64,000 nt of DNA from NCBI GenBank assembly GCA_020740775.1, contig JAHEWK010000018.1, positions 682,001 to 746,000 of the forward strand, given 5' to 3'. The notes under the pieces were generated by a model, which worked only from the letters and a program-made list of their open reading frames with translations, made no database searches and was not told the origin of the DNA. This DNA is from Ilyonectria destructans (Eukaryota; Ascomycota; Sordariomycetes; Hypocreales; Nectriaceae). A program made the position numbers and the translations under genes. Shown piece by piece: positions 43,063 through 53,917 of the stretch. Numbering within the stretch: the first letter of the stretch is position 1; every line of letters starts with the position of its first letter.

Positions 43063-44879
43063 CTAATCAAACGTAATTTTGGTAGACTTGGCGTTCATGT
43101 CGACATCCTTGAAGAAGGCACCGTACATGTCGTGCGTCTTCTTCTTGACGGTGGATCCGAACTTGAGTAGATCTTCGGGGACCTCTTGGTTGGCACCTCG
43201 GAGGATGTTGATGAGGCTGCATTTGTAAGTGATTTGTCTTTGAGTTCGAGGCGGGATACTTACGAGCCAGAGTGGGCCTTGTCTTGGACGGTGAACATGG
43301 TGATGGCCTCGCCAGTCTTGCCAGCACGGCCAGTTCGGCCGATACGGTGGACGTAGTCTTCGATGGTCAAGGGGAACTGGAGAGTGTTAGAGTTGAAACG
43401 GCAGGGGAAAAGGAATAGAAAAAGGATAGACAAAAGGACACATACTGTTACGTTAATAACCAACTTGACTTCGGGGATATCGAGACCTCGGGCAGCAACA
43501 TCAGTAGCGACCAGAACCGGGGTCGCACCAGACTTGAAAGCCTCCAGACTCCTCGTTCGCTGCTCCTGTCGCAAATCACCGTGGATACCGGCGACACGGA
43601 TGCCCTTGCGCGCCAAGAAGCCCTCGACGCGAGTGGCCTCCTTCTTGTAGAGACAGAAGACCAGGATACGGTCGTCCTTTTGCTTGCCCTGGGTGTGCTC
43701 CTTGAGGATCTGCAGCAGACGGAACTCCTTGTCGCGGCCGTCGACGACCTCGACGCGCTGGGTGATGCGTGCGTTGGCCTGCAGCTCGACAGAGCCGTCG
43801 ACCGTCTCCTTGCCGCCGGAGCCAATGGTGATCTTGACGGGGCTGACCATGAAGGACGAGGCCAGGGCCTGGACCGACGCGGGCCAGGTGGCGGTGAACA
43901 TGAGCGTCTGGCGCTGCTCGCGCGCCGGGCAGGCGCCCAGGATCATCTTGATGTCGTCCTCGAAGCCCTTGTCGAGCATGCGGTCGGCCTCGTCCAGCAC
44001 GGCAAACTTGGCGCCGCTCAGGTCGACGGTGCCGTCCGACATGAAGTCCTTGAGGCGGCCGGGCGTGGCCACGATGATGTCAGCGCCCTTGCGCAGCAGC
44101 GCGCGCTGGTCGTCCTTGGAGGCGCCGCCGTACAGGCACACGGCCTTGAGGTTAACCAGCTGCGCCACCTTGACCAGCTGCTCGTGCGTCTGCATGGCCA
44201 GCTCGCGAGTCGGCGACACGATGACGGCCTTGGTGCCCTTCTTGCCGACGGCCAGCACGGCCTCGACGCAGGGCAGGGCAAAGGCCATGGTCTTGCCGGA
44301 GCCCGTCTCGGCGACTCCGATGGCGTCGCGGGCGGACAGAGTAAAAGGCCAAGAGGCCGACTGGATGGGCGTGGGCGTCTTGTAGTTGGCAAACGGCGAG
44401 GGCTTCTTCTCGAGGAGGTTGGTGGAGGGCAGCTGGTGGAACTCGAGGATAGGGCGCAGCGACGGCTTGTCGGTCTTGGGGTCGGTGATTGTGATTTCGT
44501 TCTTGGTCAGGAACTCGTCGATGTCGGCCTGGGCGACGTTGGACAGGGCCATGGTCTGGACATAGGCGCCGCCGCCAGAGGAGACATCGTCGGCCTCATT
44601 CACAGCATCGCCAGACTCGGCCTTGACCTTCTTCTCCTTCTTGTCCTTCTTCTTGTCCTTCTTGGACTTGGGCTTCTCGGGCTCGGCGTGGGCCTCCTCG
44701 TCGGTGTCCCAGGTGTTGACGTCTGCCAGCTGGCGCTTCTTCTCCTTCTTCTTCTCCTTGCGCTCCTTCTTCTCCTTCTTCAGGCGGGCCTTTTCGGCGG
44801 CGGCTTCGGGGTCCTGGACTTTGGTCTTTTTGGCGGGGCGCTCCTCGCTTTCGGCGAGGGAGTGTTTGGTCGCGGCCAT
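43063..44879 (-). CDS. DBP3: DEAD-box ATP-dependent RNA helicase Dbp3
   Basis: Three exons (44879-43446, 43376-43264, 43216-43063) give about 566 residues. The N-terminus is a long Lys/Glu-rich tail ([17 protein letters not shown]), typical of nucleolar helicases. Core motifs in order: [10 protein letters not shown] (Q motif), AETGSGKT (I), PTRELAMQ (Ia), TPGRLKD (Ib), DEADRML (II), TATWP (III, variant of SAT), LVFC-like [14 protein letters not shown] (V) and [10 protein letters not shown] (VI), split over the first intron. The sequence before the Q motif ([20 protein letters not shown]) is characteristic of Dbp3, which acts in 60S ribosomal subunit assembly and 27S pre-rRNA processing in the nucleolus. 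The last exon encodes the conserved C-terminus ending KSTKITFD. Confidence 0.94.
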
Positions 44880-46132
44880 GTCGTCTGTGTGTGCGAGAGA
44901 AGAAGAATGCGATCCGATTGCAATTGTCCGGCGGGTTGAGCGTGTTCCGGCGAGTGGCTGGGAGTGAGAGATCGACTGGTGGGATGGTTTCTGCTTTTCT
45001 CTGGGGAAAGTGCAAGAAAAAAAATGGTTATCTTATCGATAAGACGTTCCTGGTGCGCAGTGAGGGAAGCGTTTTGAGTGGATCTAGCTCGAGCGGGCCG
45101 ACCCACCCGGGAGAGCCAGAGAGTGGTCAGGATAAGGGAGACGATAAGAACTGATAAGAGATACCCGGCGATAAGAGGGTACGTACCTTGGGCTTTGTGA
45201 TGATGCATCCCAATGAGGAATCCCAATGAGGCATGTTATCTGCGCCCAACCGTCCGTCTTGATTCCGTCGCATCCCTCTTCATTCCGCGCCGGCTTCAAC
45301 CGATGAATCATCTCCTCTCCATTACCTCCTCCTAATTCCCTCTTCCTGAATGGCCTTGTATCTCGTCTCATGCTCTAGCGCCTCGCTCACTCTTACATTC
45401 CCGTGGTTAATGGGACGCACACAGTCCGTCTAGTGTCAGGCACCGCATGTCTAGTGTCGGCGACTCCAACCTCCAACAATGCGTAACATGACACTTGCCG
45501 TGGCCATGTCCAGTTTGTGTCCTCTCTTCTCTCTGTTGATGTTTTCCCTCAATTCCCCTTTCCCCCTCTCGTCTCGTTGCTCAGCTGCAAGTTGCCTGCC
45601 GCCCCCAACGAGGCCAACTCGACCGGTCCAAATCGCGCATACCAGACCTGCAAGTGCTGCAAGTACTCCGCGTACTGCACGCACTGCAAGCTGTACAAGT
45701 TCTGCAACAGACACGCTGACGAGAATTGTGGCTCGCTCTGGCTGGCTCCCTTTTCCCCACGTCCTGCTGCCGGCATGTGGCACATCCAGTTGTCCGGTTG
45801 CTATTGACCACTGTCCGCTCGGCCACTCGTCCACTTGCCACCCTCTGTGAACCGGTCTGCAAGTCTGTGAACCTGAAGCAGCCCTCACGAGCGAGTGCTT
45901 CATTGGGCGCCCATGTCGCTCCGCTGCAACACCGCGTCGGGCCGTCAACAGCGCATGTCGATGACAGGCAGACAGACCACTCGCCTGCGCATCAGCGAAA
46001 CAAGCTCGCCCAGGCGCGTGATCTGGATGGCATAACAGATACAAGTGTATGCGAGATCCCCCAGATGTCAGTCAACACGTCAATTCTCGTAGTCCCCTCC
46101 TCCTCACTCTCTTCAACGGCTCAACCCCCTAT
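44880..46132. other. Divergent intergenic region
   Basis: DBP3 promoter followed by the long upstream region of the membrane protein. A short TGCAAG/TACTGC-rich stretch lies at about 45640-45710. Open frames here are not supported by any motif. Confidence 0.45.
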
Positions 46133-47127
46133 ATGGATGTCCCCTCGCTATGCCCAACCCCCGGACGCCCCGACATGTACGGCCTGGGCATCCGCGTCGC
46201 CTTCTACACCCAATGGCTGGCCGCCGTCATCTTCGAGTACTTTGACGAGGATGATCTGCCCGACGTCAGATTCCTCGGCGCCTTTCTCTCCGCCGCAGCC
46301 ACCACCAGCCTCGTCGTCCAGCTCGCCCGCGATCGCCTCCAGCCCATGGACATCTACATCACCCTGCTGCTCGCCATCGGCATCTTCTTCTTCTTCATGC
46401 CGCTGCACGTGTGGCGCATCCTGACGCGCTGCAACCCAAACCTGGATCCCTTCCAGCTGTCCAAGGAGCAGCACGGGCTCATCTACCAGGTCTGCACCTT
46501 TGTCCTCCTCGCCACCAACGCCGGCGTCGCGACCTGGTACTATACGTCTTACTTGCCAGATCTGAACCGGTCTTGCCACCAATACGCGTTTGTCTTTGGC
46601 AAGACGGATCTCGAGGACAAGAGGTACATTGTCTTCAGCGCCATGTTTTACATCTGCGTCCTTATTGCATGCGCTGCCTTTTTGTTGTTTCATCCCTGCT
46701 GCCGATACAGTGTCGAGGTGGATGACCGCCATTACAGCAGAGTCAGGTATTTGGCTGAAATCCATGGCATGTAGAGTGACTCACACCATCTAGGAGATCT
46801 CACATTCGTCTATTGCACGAGGCTCGCACCTTGATTGGCTTTGCCGTGTTTGGTGTTCTGGTTGCCGCCATTGAGCTTCCTATTAATTGGAACCACATCG
46901 ACGACATCGACGATTTCACCACCTCGGCCCAGCTTATTCCTTTCTTTTTAAGTGCCGGAATAGTCCTTCGTGTTTGGATCCAACACCACGTCCGGAAGCA
47001 CGCCAACGTATCGTCTGACACATCTTCAGATGAGACAAGTCACGGTCGCCGCCGCCGGGAGATGGAAGATGTTGAGGTAATTGGAGAACCCTGGCCACCT
47101 GCGCCGCCACAGACATATCGGCGGTGA
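46133..47127 (+). CDS. Seven-helix integral membrane protein, hypothetical
   Basis: Two exons, 46133-46746 and 46794-47127, joined over a 47-base GTATTT...CTAG intron, give 315 residues; an in-frame ATG at 46049 would add 28. Seven hydrophobic segments can be picked out, for example GIRVAFYTQWLAAVIFEYF, YITLLLAIGIFFFFMPLHVW, LIYQVCTFVLLATNAGVATW, YIVFSAMFYICVLIACAAF and GFAVFGVLVAAIELPINW. The opening SLCP...DMYGLGIR is typical of a fungal membrane-protein family of unknown function. The C-terminal tail is charged and cytosolic-looking. No receptor, channel or enzyme motif is visible. Confidence 0.75.
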
Positions 47128-47706
47128 TTAGATAGGATTGGAACTAAGCGAGCTCGTCCTAAGGATATTGCAGAGAGGGGTGATAATGAGGTGTTTGATC
47201 AAGGTCAGTTATAGGTAATAGACCACCCAGAATCTGCATCATCGACAAGAATGAACCGCGTATATCCCATAACAGACTTCTCCCAGTGTCCAGATTCCAA
47301 CAACACTTGGCTTATTTCACTAGTCAACTTTGATTGTAAACGGCGCCATAACTTTGCACTTCCACACTCAGAATACGGTCTTCAAACCTAATTCTAGACC
47401 TCTTATATGGGTCCGCTACAAACCCGTCCTATCACGGATTGCGAGGGAAAAGCTGCAAGTATCAACACAGACTAGACTTGCATTGATATCCGACGATTTA
47501 CCGCCCACATGAATCCATTCCTCCGCAACCCCGCATGCCGAGTGTCTACCAGGTTGGATATTCATTCCCTTTCCAAATTCGTCCACCATTCGGCTGTCAC
47601 TAACACATTTGGTTGTACAAGCCTCTGCAAATATTTTTGGTACCCGACATTTAGAATTCCCCGAACGCTCGCATAATCCGATTCACCAACTCTACGGCAT
47701 TTACCA
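47128..47706. other. Intergenic, no gene seen
   Basis: 3' flank of the membrane protein and promoter of the STAND-type N-terminal domain gene. Confidence 0.5.
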
Positions 47707-48995
47707 ATGGCTGAAGCATTGGGGGTCGCTTCGTCACTGATAGCCATAGTAACAGTCACAGCACAGTCCACCAAGATATTATATGAGACGGTCCAAAGCT
47801 TCAAGACACATCAGGCCACTGTCATACAACTGAATAATGAACTCATAGCCCTTGGTAAAGTGCTGGAGTCTCTGAAAGACCATGTGGCTTCTGACGGCAC
47901 TACTTTTCTTCCGCTGGAATTTCCTCTACGCCAATGCGGTCGAGCTTGCCAGGACTTCAAGCATGCAATAGATAAACGCACCAAGCATTCCAGTAGCTCT
48001 GGGACGAGTTTTAGAGACTGGGCGAGGTTGAGCTACATGAGAAGCAGTATTGGCGATTTCACCACCATGTTGGCTGGGTACAAGTCGACAATAAGCATCG
48101 CTTTGGCCGACGCAAATCTGTATGCTATCCAGCCTGCGCAAAGAGCCGCCTAACATGTGCTAGGCGTACCGCCAAAGTAACTCTACAGGCGCTGAACGAT
48201 TACAAAGATATGATTCAGGATACAAAATACGACCTCGAAAATCACCTGTCAGACATAAATAATAAACTGCAATCATTTGCACCCCCTGGTCGAGAGCAAG
48301 CCATGACGGTAACTGCCGACATTGAACGAATATCGAATGAGAGGGATGGTATCGAGAGGTGCCTGACAATTTGCAGCCATTTTCTCGAACACATCAACAC
48401 GGTACATGTTCAAATTAACCCGCCGCAGCCACCCTCAGAGGGGATCTCGTCCGTCACGCCGCAAGATCCGACACTGGCGGCCACCATGACACTTTCGACA
48501 GTCAAGTGCTGCAAGACAATAGTCACAGACCACATATCACTGCTGCAGGGTCTTAGAGAGAACACGGAAGCCAGGTTACACTTGGAAGCCAGGAGGCCGT
48601 CCCGAGACATGGGAGCTGAGACTGAGCGCGATCTCGAAAGGCTGCAAAGTGAGGTCGACAGCACGAAGCAGCGCTTGGCATTCTTTGAGGATGCGTCGGC
48701 CCGGGCATCGTCTGGCAGGGTGCATATCGTGGAGGACATAATCGTGGGCAACAACTCGGCGCAGGTCTGTACTTCTGCGGAGGATCTCTGGTCGGTGAAG
48801 AGAGCGACGGCTGGGCATGGGTCGCTGCAAATTGTGGGTTCGCTGCCTCCGGATATTCTTATGGAGATCCTTAGAGGGCAGAACGAGCGACACTTTGTTC
48901 AAAATAAGGCACAACCTGTTCAGGACGACTTGACAGGTTCGACAGCAGCCGAGCTGTGCACAAGCACAAGCGGTGGGGGTTCATCGACAATATAA
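47707..48995 (+). CDS. Protein with fungal STAND N-terminal domain
   Basis: Exons 47707-48119 and 48164-48995 splice over a 44-base intron (GTATGC...CTAG) to 414 residues. The start, MAEALGVASSLIAIVTVTAQ then STKILYETVQSFK, is the typical opening of the helical N-terminal domain found before NACHT or NB-ARC modules in fungal STAND (NLR-like) proteins and in related stand-alone proteins. The first 250 residues remain helical, with a linker GREQAMTVTADIERISNERD. Around residues 270-330 there is a probable coiled coil (ETERDLERLQSEVDSTKQRL) followed by VHIVEDIIVGNNSAQV, resembling a short beta segment. No nucleotide-binding domain or repeat follows. It is therefore a free-standing protein of this class, perhaps an adaptor or regulator; that is inference. 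Confidence 0.8.
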
Positions 48996-49000
48996 TAAAT

Positions 49001-49366
49001 CTATTCAGGCCTCTGCGGCGGTACAGTCCCAACATTTCCACCCCCGGGCGCTCTAAGAGTATAACCAGTGCCGTAACTCCCAAAGCCCGTTGCGGTCGAA
49101 GTCTCTCGGTTGAGCGAGGTCTGGCGCTGGTTGATCATCTTGGCGAGTTCCTGGACCGAGGCGTCGTTCCACGCACCGATGACCTGCCATGCGTTCGCCC
49201 CGGCCTCGAGCTTCTTGGCGTTGTACAGATGGTCTTTTGTTGAGACCAGGAGCTGGACGCCGTGATCGCCCACCTTGACGTCCTCCAGCTGATGCGTGGG
49301 GCGGGAGGACGGATCGGGGGGGTCGATTGCGCCGGGAGATTGCTGTCGTTCGGGGTTGGGCTCCAT
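49001..49366 (-). CDS. Hypothetical small protein
   Basis: Start taken at 49366 (MEPNPERQQ) for a 121-residue protein; the frame stays open upstream, but that part is low-complexity. The middle (VGDHGVQLLVSTKDHLYNAK, then ANAWQVIGAWNDASVQELAK) looks like a small folded domain. The C-terminus is Gly/Thr/Pro-rich. No family recognised and no signal peptide. Its stop lies six bases from the stop of the convergent upstream gene, so the two transcripts must overlap at their 3' ends. Confidence 0.55.
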   Translation of the reverse strand: MEPNPERQQSPGAIDPPDPSSRPTHQLEDVKVGDHGVQLLVSTKDHLYNAKKLEAGANAWQVIGAWNDASVQELAKMINQRQTSLNRETSTATGFGSYGTGYTLRAPGGGNVGTVPPQRPE

Positions 49367-49731
49367 TGATGAGGGATTTTGTGGATTTTGAGGCGACTTG
49401 GGATAATTCTGAGTAAAAGATGTTGAAGATGAGGGAAACTTGGAGAGAGTTGAGGCTCTCACGTTGTCCGGCGCCAATCGCGCAGTTTCAGGTTCACGCA
49501 ACCGAGTCACATGAGCGGGGTAAATCGAGGTACCTCCGTCGCAGAAGATGGGCGCCAATTGACAATATCACCACAGCAGAGATATAATAAAGGTATGAGT
49601 TACACTATCGATCTATTATCTATTTGACACATTGAATCTCTGGCAATTCGCACCGATTAAATCAATCCAGTTTAGACGTATATTCATTTGATGTCTTTCC
49701 CCGCCTCCTGTCATTATCACATCATCGTCAC
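49367..49731. other. Intergenic, no gene seen
   Basis: Upstream of the small protein and 3' of the aminotransferase. Nothing supported. Confidence 0.5.
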
Positions 49732-51123
49732 TCAACAAAACAACTCCTCCACTTCCTGGACGGCCTCCCGCAGCACGCGGCAGATGAGACCCAGCTGTTC
49801 CTCGGTCACTGTGAAAGGCGGCGCCAGTAGCAGATGGTCGCCTCTGACGCCGTCAACAGTTGCGCCGCCGGGGTACAGAGCAACGCCCTTCTGGAAGGCA
49901 GCCTGCTGGACGCGCACCCCGAAGGCCAGCTTGGGATCGAATGGCGAGCGGGATTGTCTGTCCTTGACGAATTCGACGCCCCAGAAGAGGCCTCGACCTC
50001 GGATGTCGCCGACGGATTTGCAGTTTTGTAGTTCGGCGCGTAACATCCTCTCTAGCAACTTGCCCATGCTGGCACAGCGCGCAACGAGGTCCTCCCGCTT
50101 GACGATCCGTTGCACGGCCAACGCAGCAGCACATGAGATGGGATGAGCCTGGTAGGTATGTCCGTTGTTAAATACCTTCGTGCCCTGTCGGAGAACATCA
50201 ACGATCCTGGTGTGCATCAGGACACCGGCAATGGCTGCGTATCCACCACCCAGGCCTTTCGCAATCGTCATGATATCCGGCACGACGCCCTCCTGCTCAA
50301 ACGCGAAGAATGTGCCTGTTCGTCCCACGCCGCACATGATCTCGTCGAGGATCAAGAGGATGCCATACTTGTCGCAGAGTGCCCTGACTCCCTTGTAGTA
50401 ACCCGCCGGCGCTGCCACACAGCCCAGAGTCGCACCGGATACAGTCTCTGCGATGAAGGCAACCACCTTCTCAGGACCGACTCGCAGGAACTCAGCCTCT
50501 AACTCAGCAAGCAGCCTTGCTGTAAACGCGGCTTCGGATTCATTTTCGTGCTTGTATTGGTAGGCGTAAGCTGGCGAAACGTGGGAGACGTTGGGGTAGC
50601 AAAAGCCCTGGTAAGGCGCTTTGCGAGCCTTGTTGGTAGAGATAGACATTGCAGCCATGGTGTTGCCGTGGTAGGATTGTTGTCTTGAGATTATGTGAAC
50701 GCGCTGTGGTTCATTCTTCTCGTAAAAGTACTGGCGGGCCAGTTTCAAAGCTGACTCAACCGCCTCGCTTCCACTGCCAACGAAGAAGGCTTTCTCCAGA
50801 CCGAAGGGGTTGCCTTCGAGAATGACATCGGCTAGTTCCTCAGCCGGGGCAGTAGTGTATGCCTGCGTGTGCACGTAGCTGACCTTTCGGGCCTGTTCGA
50901 CCATAGCCTGGGTGACTTCTTCGTTGCCATGGCCGATCAGGGCAACTGCTGCACCGCCACAGGCGTCGATGATGGTTTGTCCGCTGGCCAGCTTCAACTC
51001 GATGCCGCTCGCTGACTCTACCATTGATGGCTTTTGAACGAGGGATCGATGCAAAAGGTGTCCTTCGTGGTGTGATTTCACGGCAATGGCCGGAAGGCTG
51101 GTGTCGTCCCTTGAAGGAGCCAT
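49732..51123 (-). CDS. Class III PLP-dependent aminotransferase
   Basis: Single exon of 463 residues, the family length. Signatures in order: DACGGAAVALIGHGNEEV near the N-terminus, FFVGSGSEAVESALKLARQY for the cofactor phosphate, SYHGNT, LLILDEIMCGVGRTG for the aspartate that pairs with the pyridine nitrogen, and the Schiff-base lysine in IMTIAKGLGGGY, then NNGHTYQAHPISCAAAL and the C-terminal RGRGLFWGVEF. It should transfer an amino group from an omega-amino acid or amine to a keto acid. The subgroup resembles omega-amino-acid:pyruvate-type enzymes common in fungi and bacteria; substrate unknown. No targeting sequence is evident. Confidence 0.92.
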   Translation of the reverse strand: MAPSRDDTSLPAIAVKSHHEGHLLHRSLVQKPSMVESASGIELKLASGQTIIDACGGAAVALIGHGNEEVTQAMVEQARKVSYVHTQAYTTAPAEELADVILEGNPFGLEKAFFVGSGSEAVESALKLARQYFYEKNEPQRVHIISRQQSYHGNTMAAMSISTNKARKAPYQGFCYPNVSHVSPAYAYQYKHENESEAAFTARLLAELEAEFLRVGPEKVVAFIAETVSGATLGCVAAPAGYYKGVRALCDKYGILLILDEIMCGVGRTGTFFAFEQEGVVPDIMTIAKGLGGGYAAIAGVLMHTRIVDVLRQGTKVFNNGHTYQAHPISCAAALAVQRIVKREDLVARCASMGKLLERMLRAELQNCKSVGDIRGRGLFWGVEFVKDRQSRSPFDPKLAFGVRVQQAAFQKGVALYPGGATVDGVRGDHLLLAPPFTVTEEQLGLICRVLREAVQEVEELFC

Positions 51124-51709
51124 CTGAGCGAATTGAATTCAATTGCAAATGTGAATAATTGGTTTGATGATTCTTGCAATTGTTGCAAATATGTTGGAAT
51201 GAATTTGGCATGACAAAGGTCCAAGCAGCCTTAAGAGAGGAATATTTATTCAAACGCAAACCCGAAACCCGATGCCTTCGTCGGGAGTGAATGGATTGCG
51301 GTTCGGGTGAAAAGCCAATCAGTTTAACTCAAGCAATCCGACCTTGCCTTATCTTGTCAAGCTTAGTTCACAGGAGATGCGCTAGTGCTAGCGTCAAAGT
51401 TCGATTTTGCAAAGTCCCATTTTCAAGATAACACCGGTTGTCCAAACCCGAGAACCGAAAGCCGAGCTCTAGGGTAGCTTCATTTATCCACGGAACAAGC
51501 TCCCTTTAACAGTGCTAAGGCAGGTTTGCTTACCGACCGCGATACTGGCGAAGGAGAGAGATGATATTAATGGTGCATAGATTTTCGCCCGTTACCTACT
51601 AGAAAGGCATATTGTGTGAAGCAAAGTGGAGATGAATTTTATTCCTAGACATCTAATATTGGACTATCTAGTTTGACCTTCGGCGTTGGTTGTCCTGTCA
51701 ATTAGATCC
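51124..51709. other. Intergenic, no gene seen
   Basis: Aminotransferase promoter and 3' flank of the cupin gene. Nothing supported. Confidence 0.5.
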
Positions 51710-52164
51710 CTAAAGCGTCATAGGGAGCTGAGCACTGATCTTGAACGCAATGGCAAACCGCGGCGCAGAGAAGATAATTTTGCTCCCCTTGCGAATGAAG
51801 AATGTCTCACCCTCATGGAGGGTTTCCTTCTTGCCAGTTTCATCCTCGACAACAAGCTCGCTTTTGAAGATGTTAGACTGGTGAAGGATGCCGCAATTGA
51901 CCGCGCTCACCTCGAACAACGATGCCAGACTCATCACAAGGGTGCTCAGGAGTGGCCGACGGCTCTCCCGCAACGATGCGCAGGAACGAGCTTGAGATGG
52001 GGTTGGTGGAGTCCTTGTGGGAGCCAGAGACTTCTCCCCACCAGACATTCTTGCCTGGGACGGGAAGCTGGGATTGTGTCAGTCGGCTGCCATGTTCCAA
52101 CCAGTGGAGTAGAACTTACAAGCGCAATTTCGTATTGCGAGTTGTCGGGAGTGACTTCAAACAT
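51710..52164 (-). CDS. Cupin-domain protein (EutQ-like), structure uncertain
   Basis: Start at 52164 (MFEVTPDNSQYEIAL), then a GTAAGT...CCCAG intron to LPVPGKNVWWGEVSGSHKDS with TNPISSSFLRIVAGEP, and a final segment SELVVEDETGKKETLHEGET with FFIRKGSKIIFSAPRFAIAF. This is the layout of small fungal cupins related to EutQ, in which metal-binding residues often degenerate. The join between the second and third segments is unclear: the GTGAGC donor after IVVRG puts the last part out of frame with any nearby AG. Either a splice site was misread or a one-base shift has damaged the gene. Role unknown. Confidence 0.6.
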
Positions 52165-52965
52165 GATGGATGATGGTGAGAGTAGTTGGTAGCTGAGTGG
52201 TGTTGTGGTTGACAGAAATATGTCGATTGATCTGCTGGGAGGGCTATTTAAGGTCAATTCGGAGCCAGCATCGACGCGATTTTACCCCATGATCTCAAGA
52301 AGCCGGGGTTTTTACTAATCACTGGAGATCTGCCGAATCTGAACTTTGCTGTCAGAGATGCCATTATCTCTCTCGGATTGCTGCTTATCTCGAGCTAGCG
52401 TAATACTCCGAGCTCCGAGAACATCTACCAGGGCATGATGGTTCTGTTCCTTGCCCTTAGACGCCACTGCTTCTCCATAACTCTCTTAGGTCCATCGAAT
52501 CCCTTAAGAACTTAATTCAAGGTATTTAATACTTTGTATAAATCCATTAACTCCATCGGAATTTAAGAAAACCTCTGGTGATTGCATCATGAAAGAATTG
52601 CGAAGACTACACTGATCGCCCAATCACTCAATCAAGTACTTAATTCAAATAAAGACGCGTCGGATAAAATAAAGCGTTCAATATTGATGCCTGACAACAC
52701 ATTTAATGTGTATATTTGACTCAGACTGGTCGAGGTTTCTGGTTGTAGCTACTGGGCGGCGAAATTCAAATAGAGAGATTCAGGTTCGACGCCCGACGCT
52801 AGGGTAAAAGCGCAACTGTTCAAGTTCTTATCATGCTAGCTACGTAAAGGCATTCACTTCCATCATTTCTCGGAGTCTCCTTGTTGCACCGGGGTATTAT
52901 CCGGCTAGGTGACCGTGAGCTTAATCGGAGGAACTACAGTAGAGGACTCGACCCACCGAAAGCTA
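52165..52965. other. Intergenic, no gene seen
   Basis: Cupin promoter and flanking sequence up to the Tc1/mariner-like element. No supported gene. Confidence 0.5.
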
Positions 52966-53548
52966 CAGTGGGTGGCCAAAAGTTACGACACATCGGAGGT
53001 ATCAGGTACCAGCCTTTCCTAAATAGGAAATATTTAGTTAGAAATTATAATAAAATTCTATCTAATTATATAGAAGAAGTCGCTATTTATTAAAATTCTT
53101 TTTTTCTAATTATAAGATTTAGTTATTTAAATATATATATTTTAAATATTATGTATTTTAAAGGATTTTAAAATCTTATAATATTAAGCTTTTTAAAGTA
53201 TATTAAGAAATATAAAAATAATATATTATAATTTAAGCTATATATATATTATATAGAAATAAAATAGATATATTATAATATAAATATATAGAGTTACTAA
53301 ATCTTTTATTAATAGTATTCTAAGGTTAATATAGAGAGATTTTAAGTAATTTTTAGCTTTATAATAAATAGTATTTAAGATAATAAAAAAGAAAAAAAAC
53401 CTTAAATTTAGAAAATAGAAGTTAGAAATATTATTATAAGCTATTCTTAATAATTTTATCTACTGTATATCTCGAATTAAATTTAGATGTAAATATAGCA
53501 TTTTGTATGTATACCGGGGAATGTGTCGTAACTTTTGCAGCCCCACTG
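52966..53548. mobile_element. RIP-mutated Tc1/mariner-like element (second family)
   Basis: A 583-bp segment between TA dinucleotides (52964-52965 and 53549-53550). Its left end, CAGTGGGTGGCCAAAAGTTA then CGACACAT, and its reversed right end, CAGTGGGGCTGCAAAAGTTA then CGACACAT, form terminal inverted repeats of about 28 bp. The interior from about 53025 to 53500 is almost pure A+T without a reading frame. Ends and target agree with Tc1/mariner. The terminal sequence differs from the element at 31995, so it is another family. Non-autonomous or deleted, and heavily altered by RIP. Confidence 0.85.
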
Positions 53549-53550
53549 TA

Positions 53551-53917
53551 GTTATGTTGGCGGGTTCTCGGTGTATTTTCTTACCGACTAACAACTAGAA
53601 GTCAAATTATTTCATCGATTGAAGAAGCCGAAACTCCACACTAATACCGATAGGAGAAAAGGTGCCTGCCTACGAGCGTTTGCCGCAAGGATGGCTTCGG
53701 CACACCTCGGACAAACTTGACCACGCAAGTGGTCAAAATGTTGGCTACATTTCCATGCCCATATTCTTCCACGCGACTTAGACCTGGGTTGGAAATGAAG
53801 TGCACTTAGGATATCTATACTTAAATTCTATCTCTACCTGATTTATTCCCTCCGGCGTACAATCTTCCCGATGATTTTCCTTGCTGCCTGTTTCACTTGA
53901 TCAAACACACTAGGCTT
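53551..53917. other. Intergenic, no gene seen
   Basis: Between the mobile relic and the 3' end of the protease-fold gene. Nothing supported. Confidence 0.5.

Noticed and set aside
43581..44939. 452-residue frame antisense to DBP3
   Set aside because: It mirrors the biased codons of the helicase and its Lys/Glu tail (giving Leu-rich runs). No conserved motif, while the minus-strand gene is certain.
45479..46044. Overlapping frames on both strands near 45.5-46 kb
   Set aside because: Result of CT-rich and Cys/Ser-coding low-complexity promoter sequence; no conserved feature.
46148..46765. 205-residue antisense frame over the seven-helix protein gene
   Set aside because: Shadow of GC-rich third positions; no domain features.
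52770..52815. AGGTTCGACGCCCG, resembling a tRNA T-arm
   Set aside because: No D-arm or anticodon arm at the right distance upstream.
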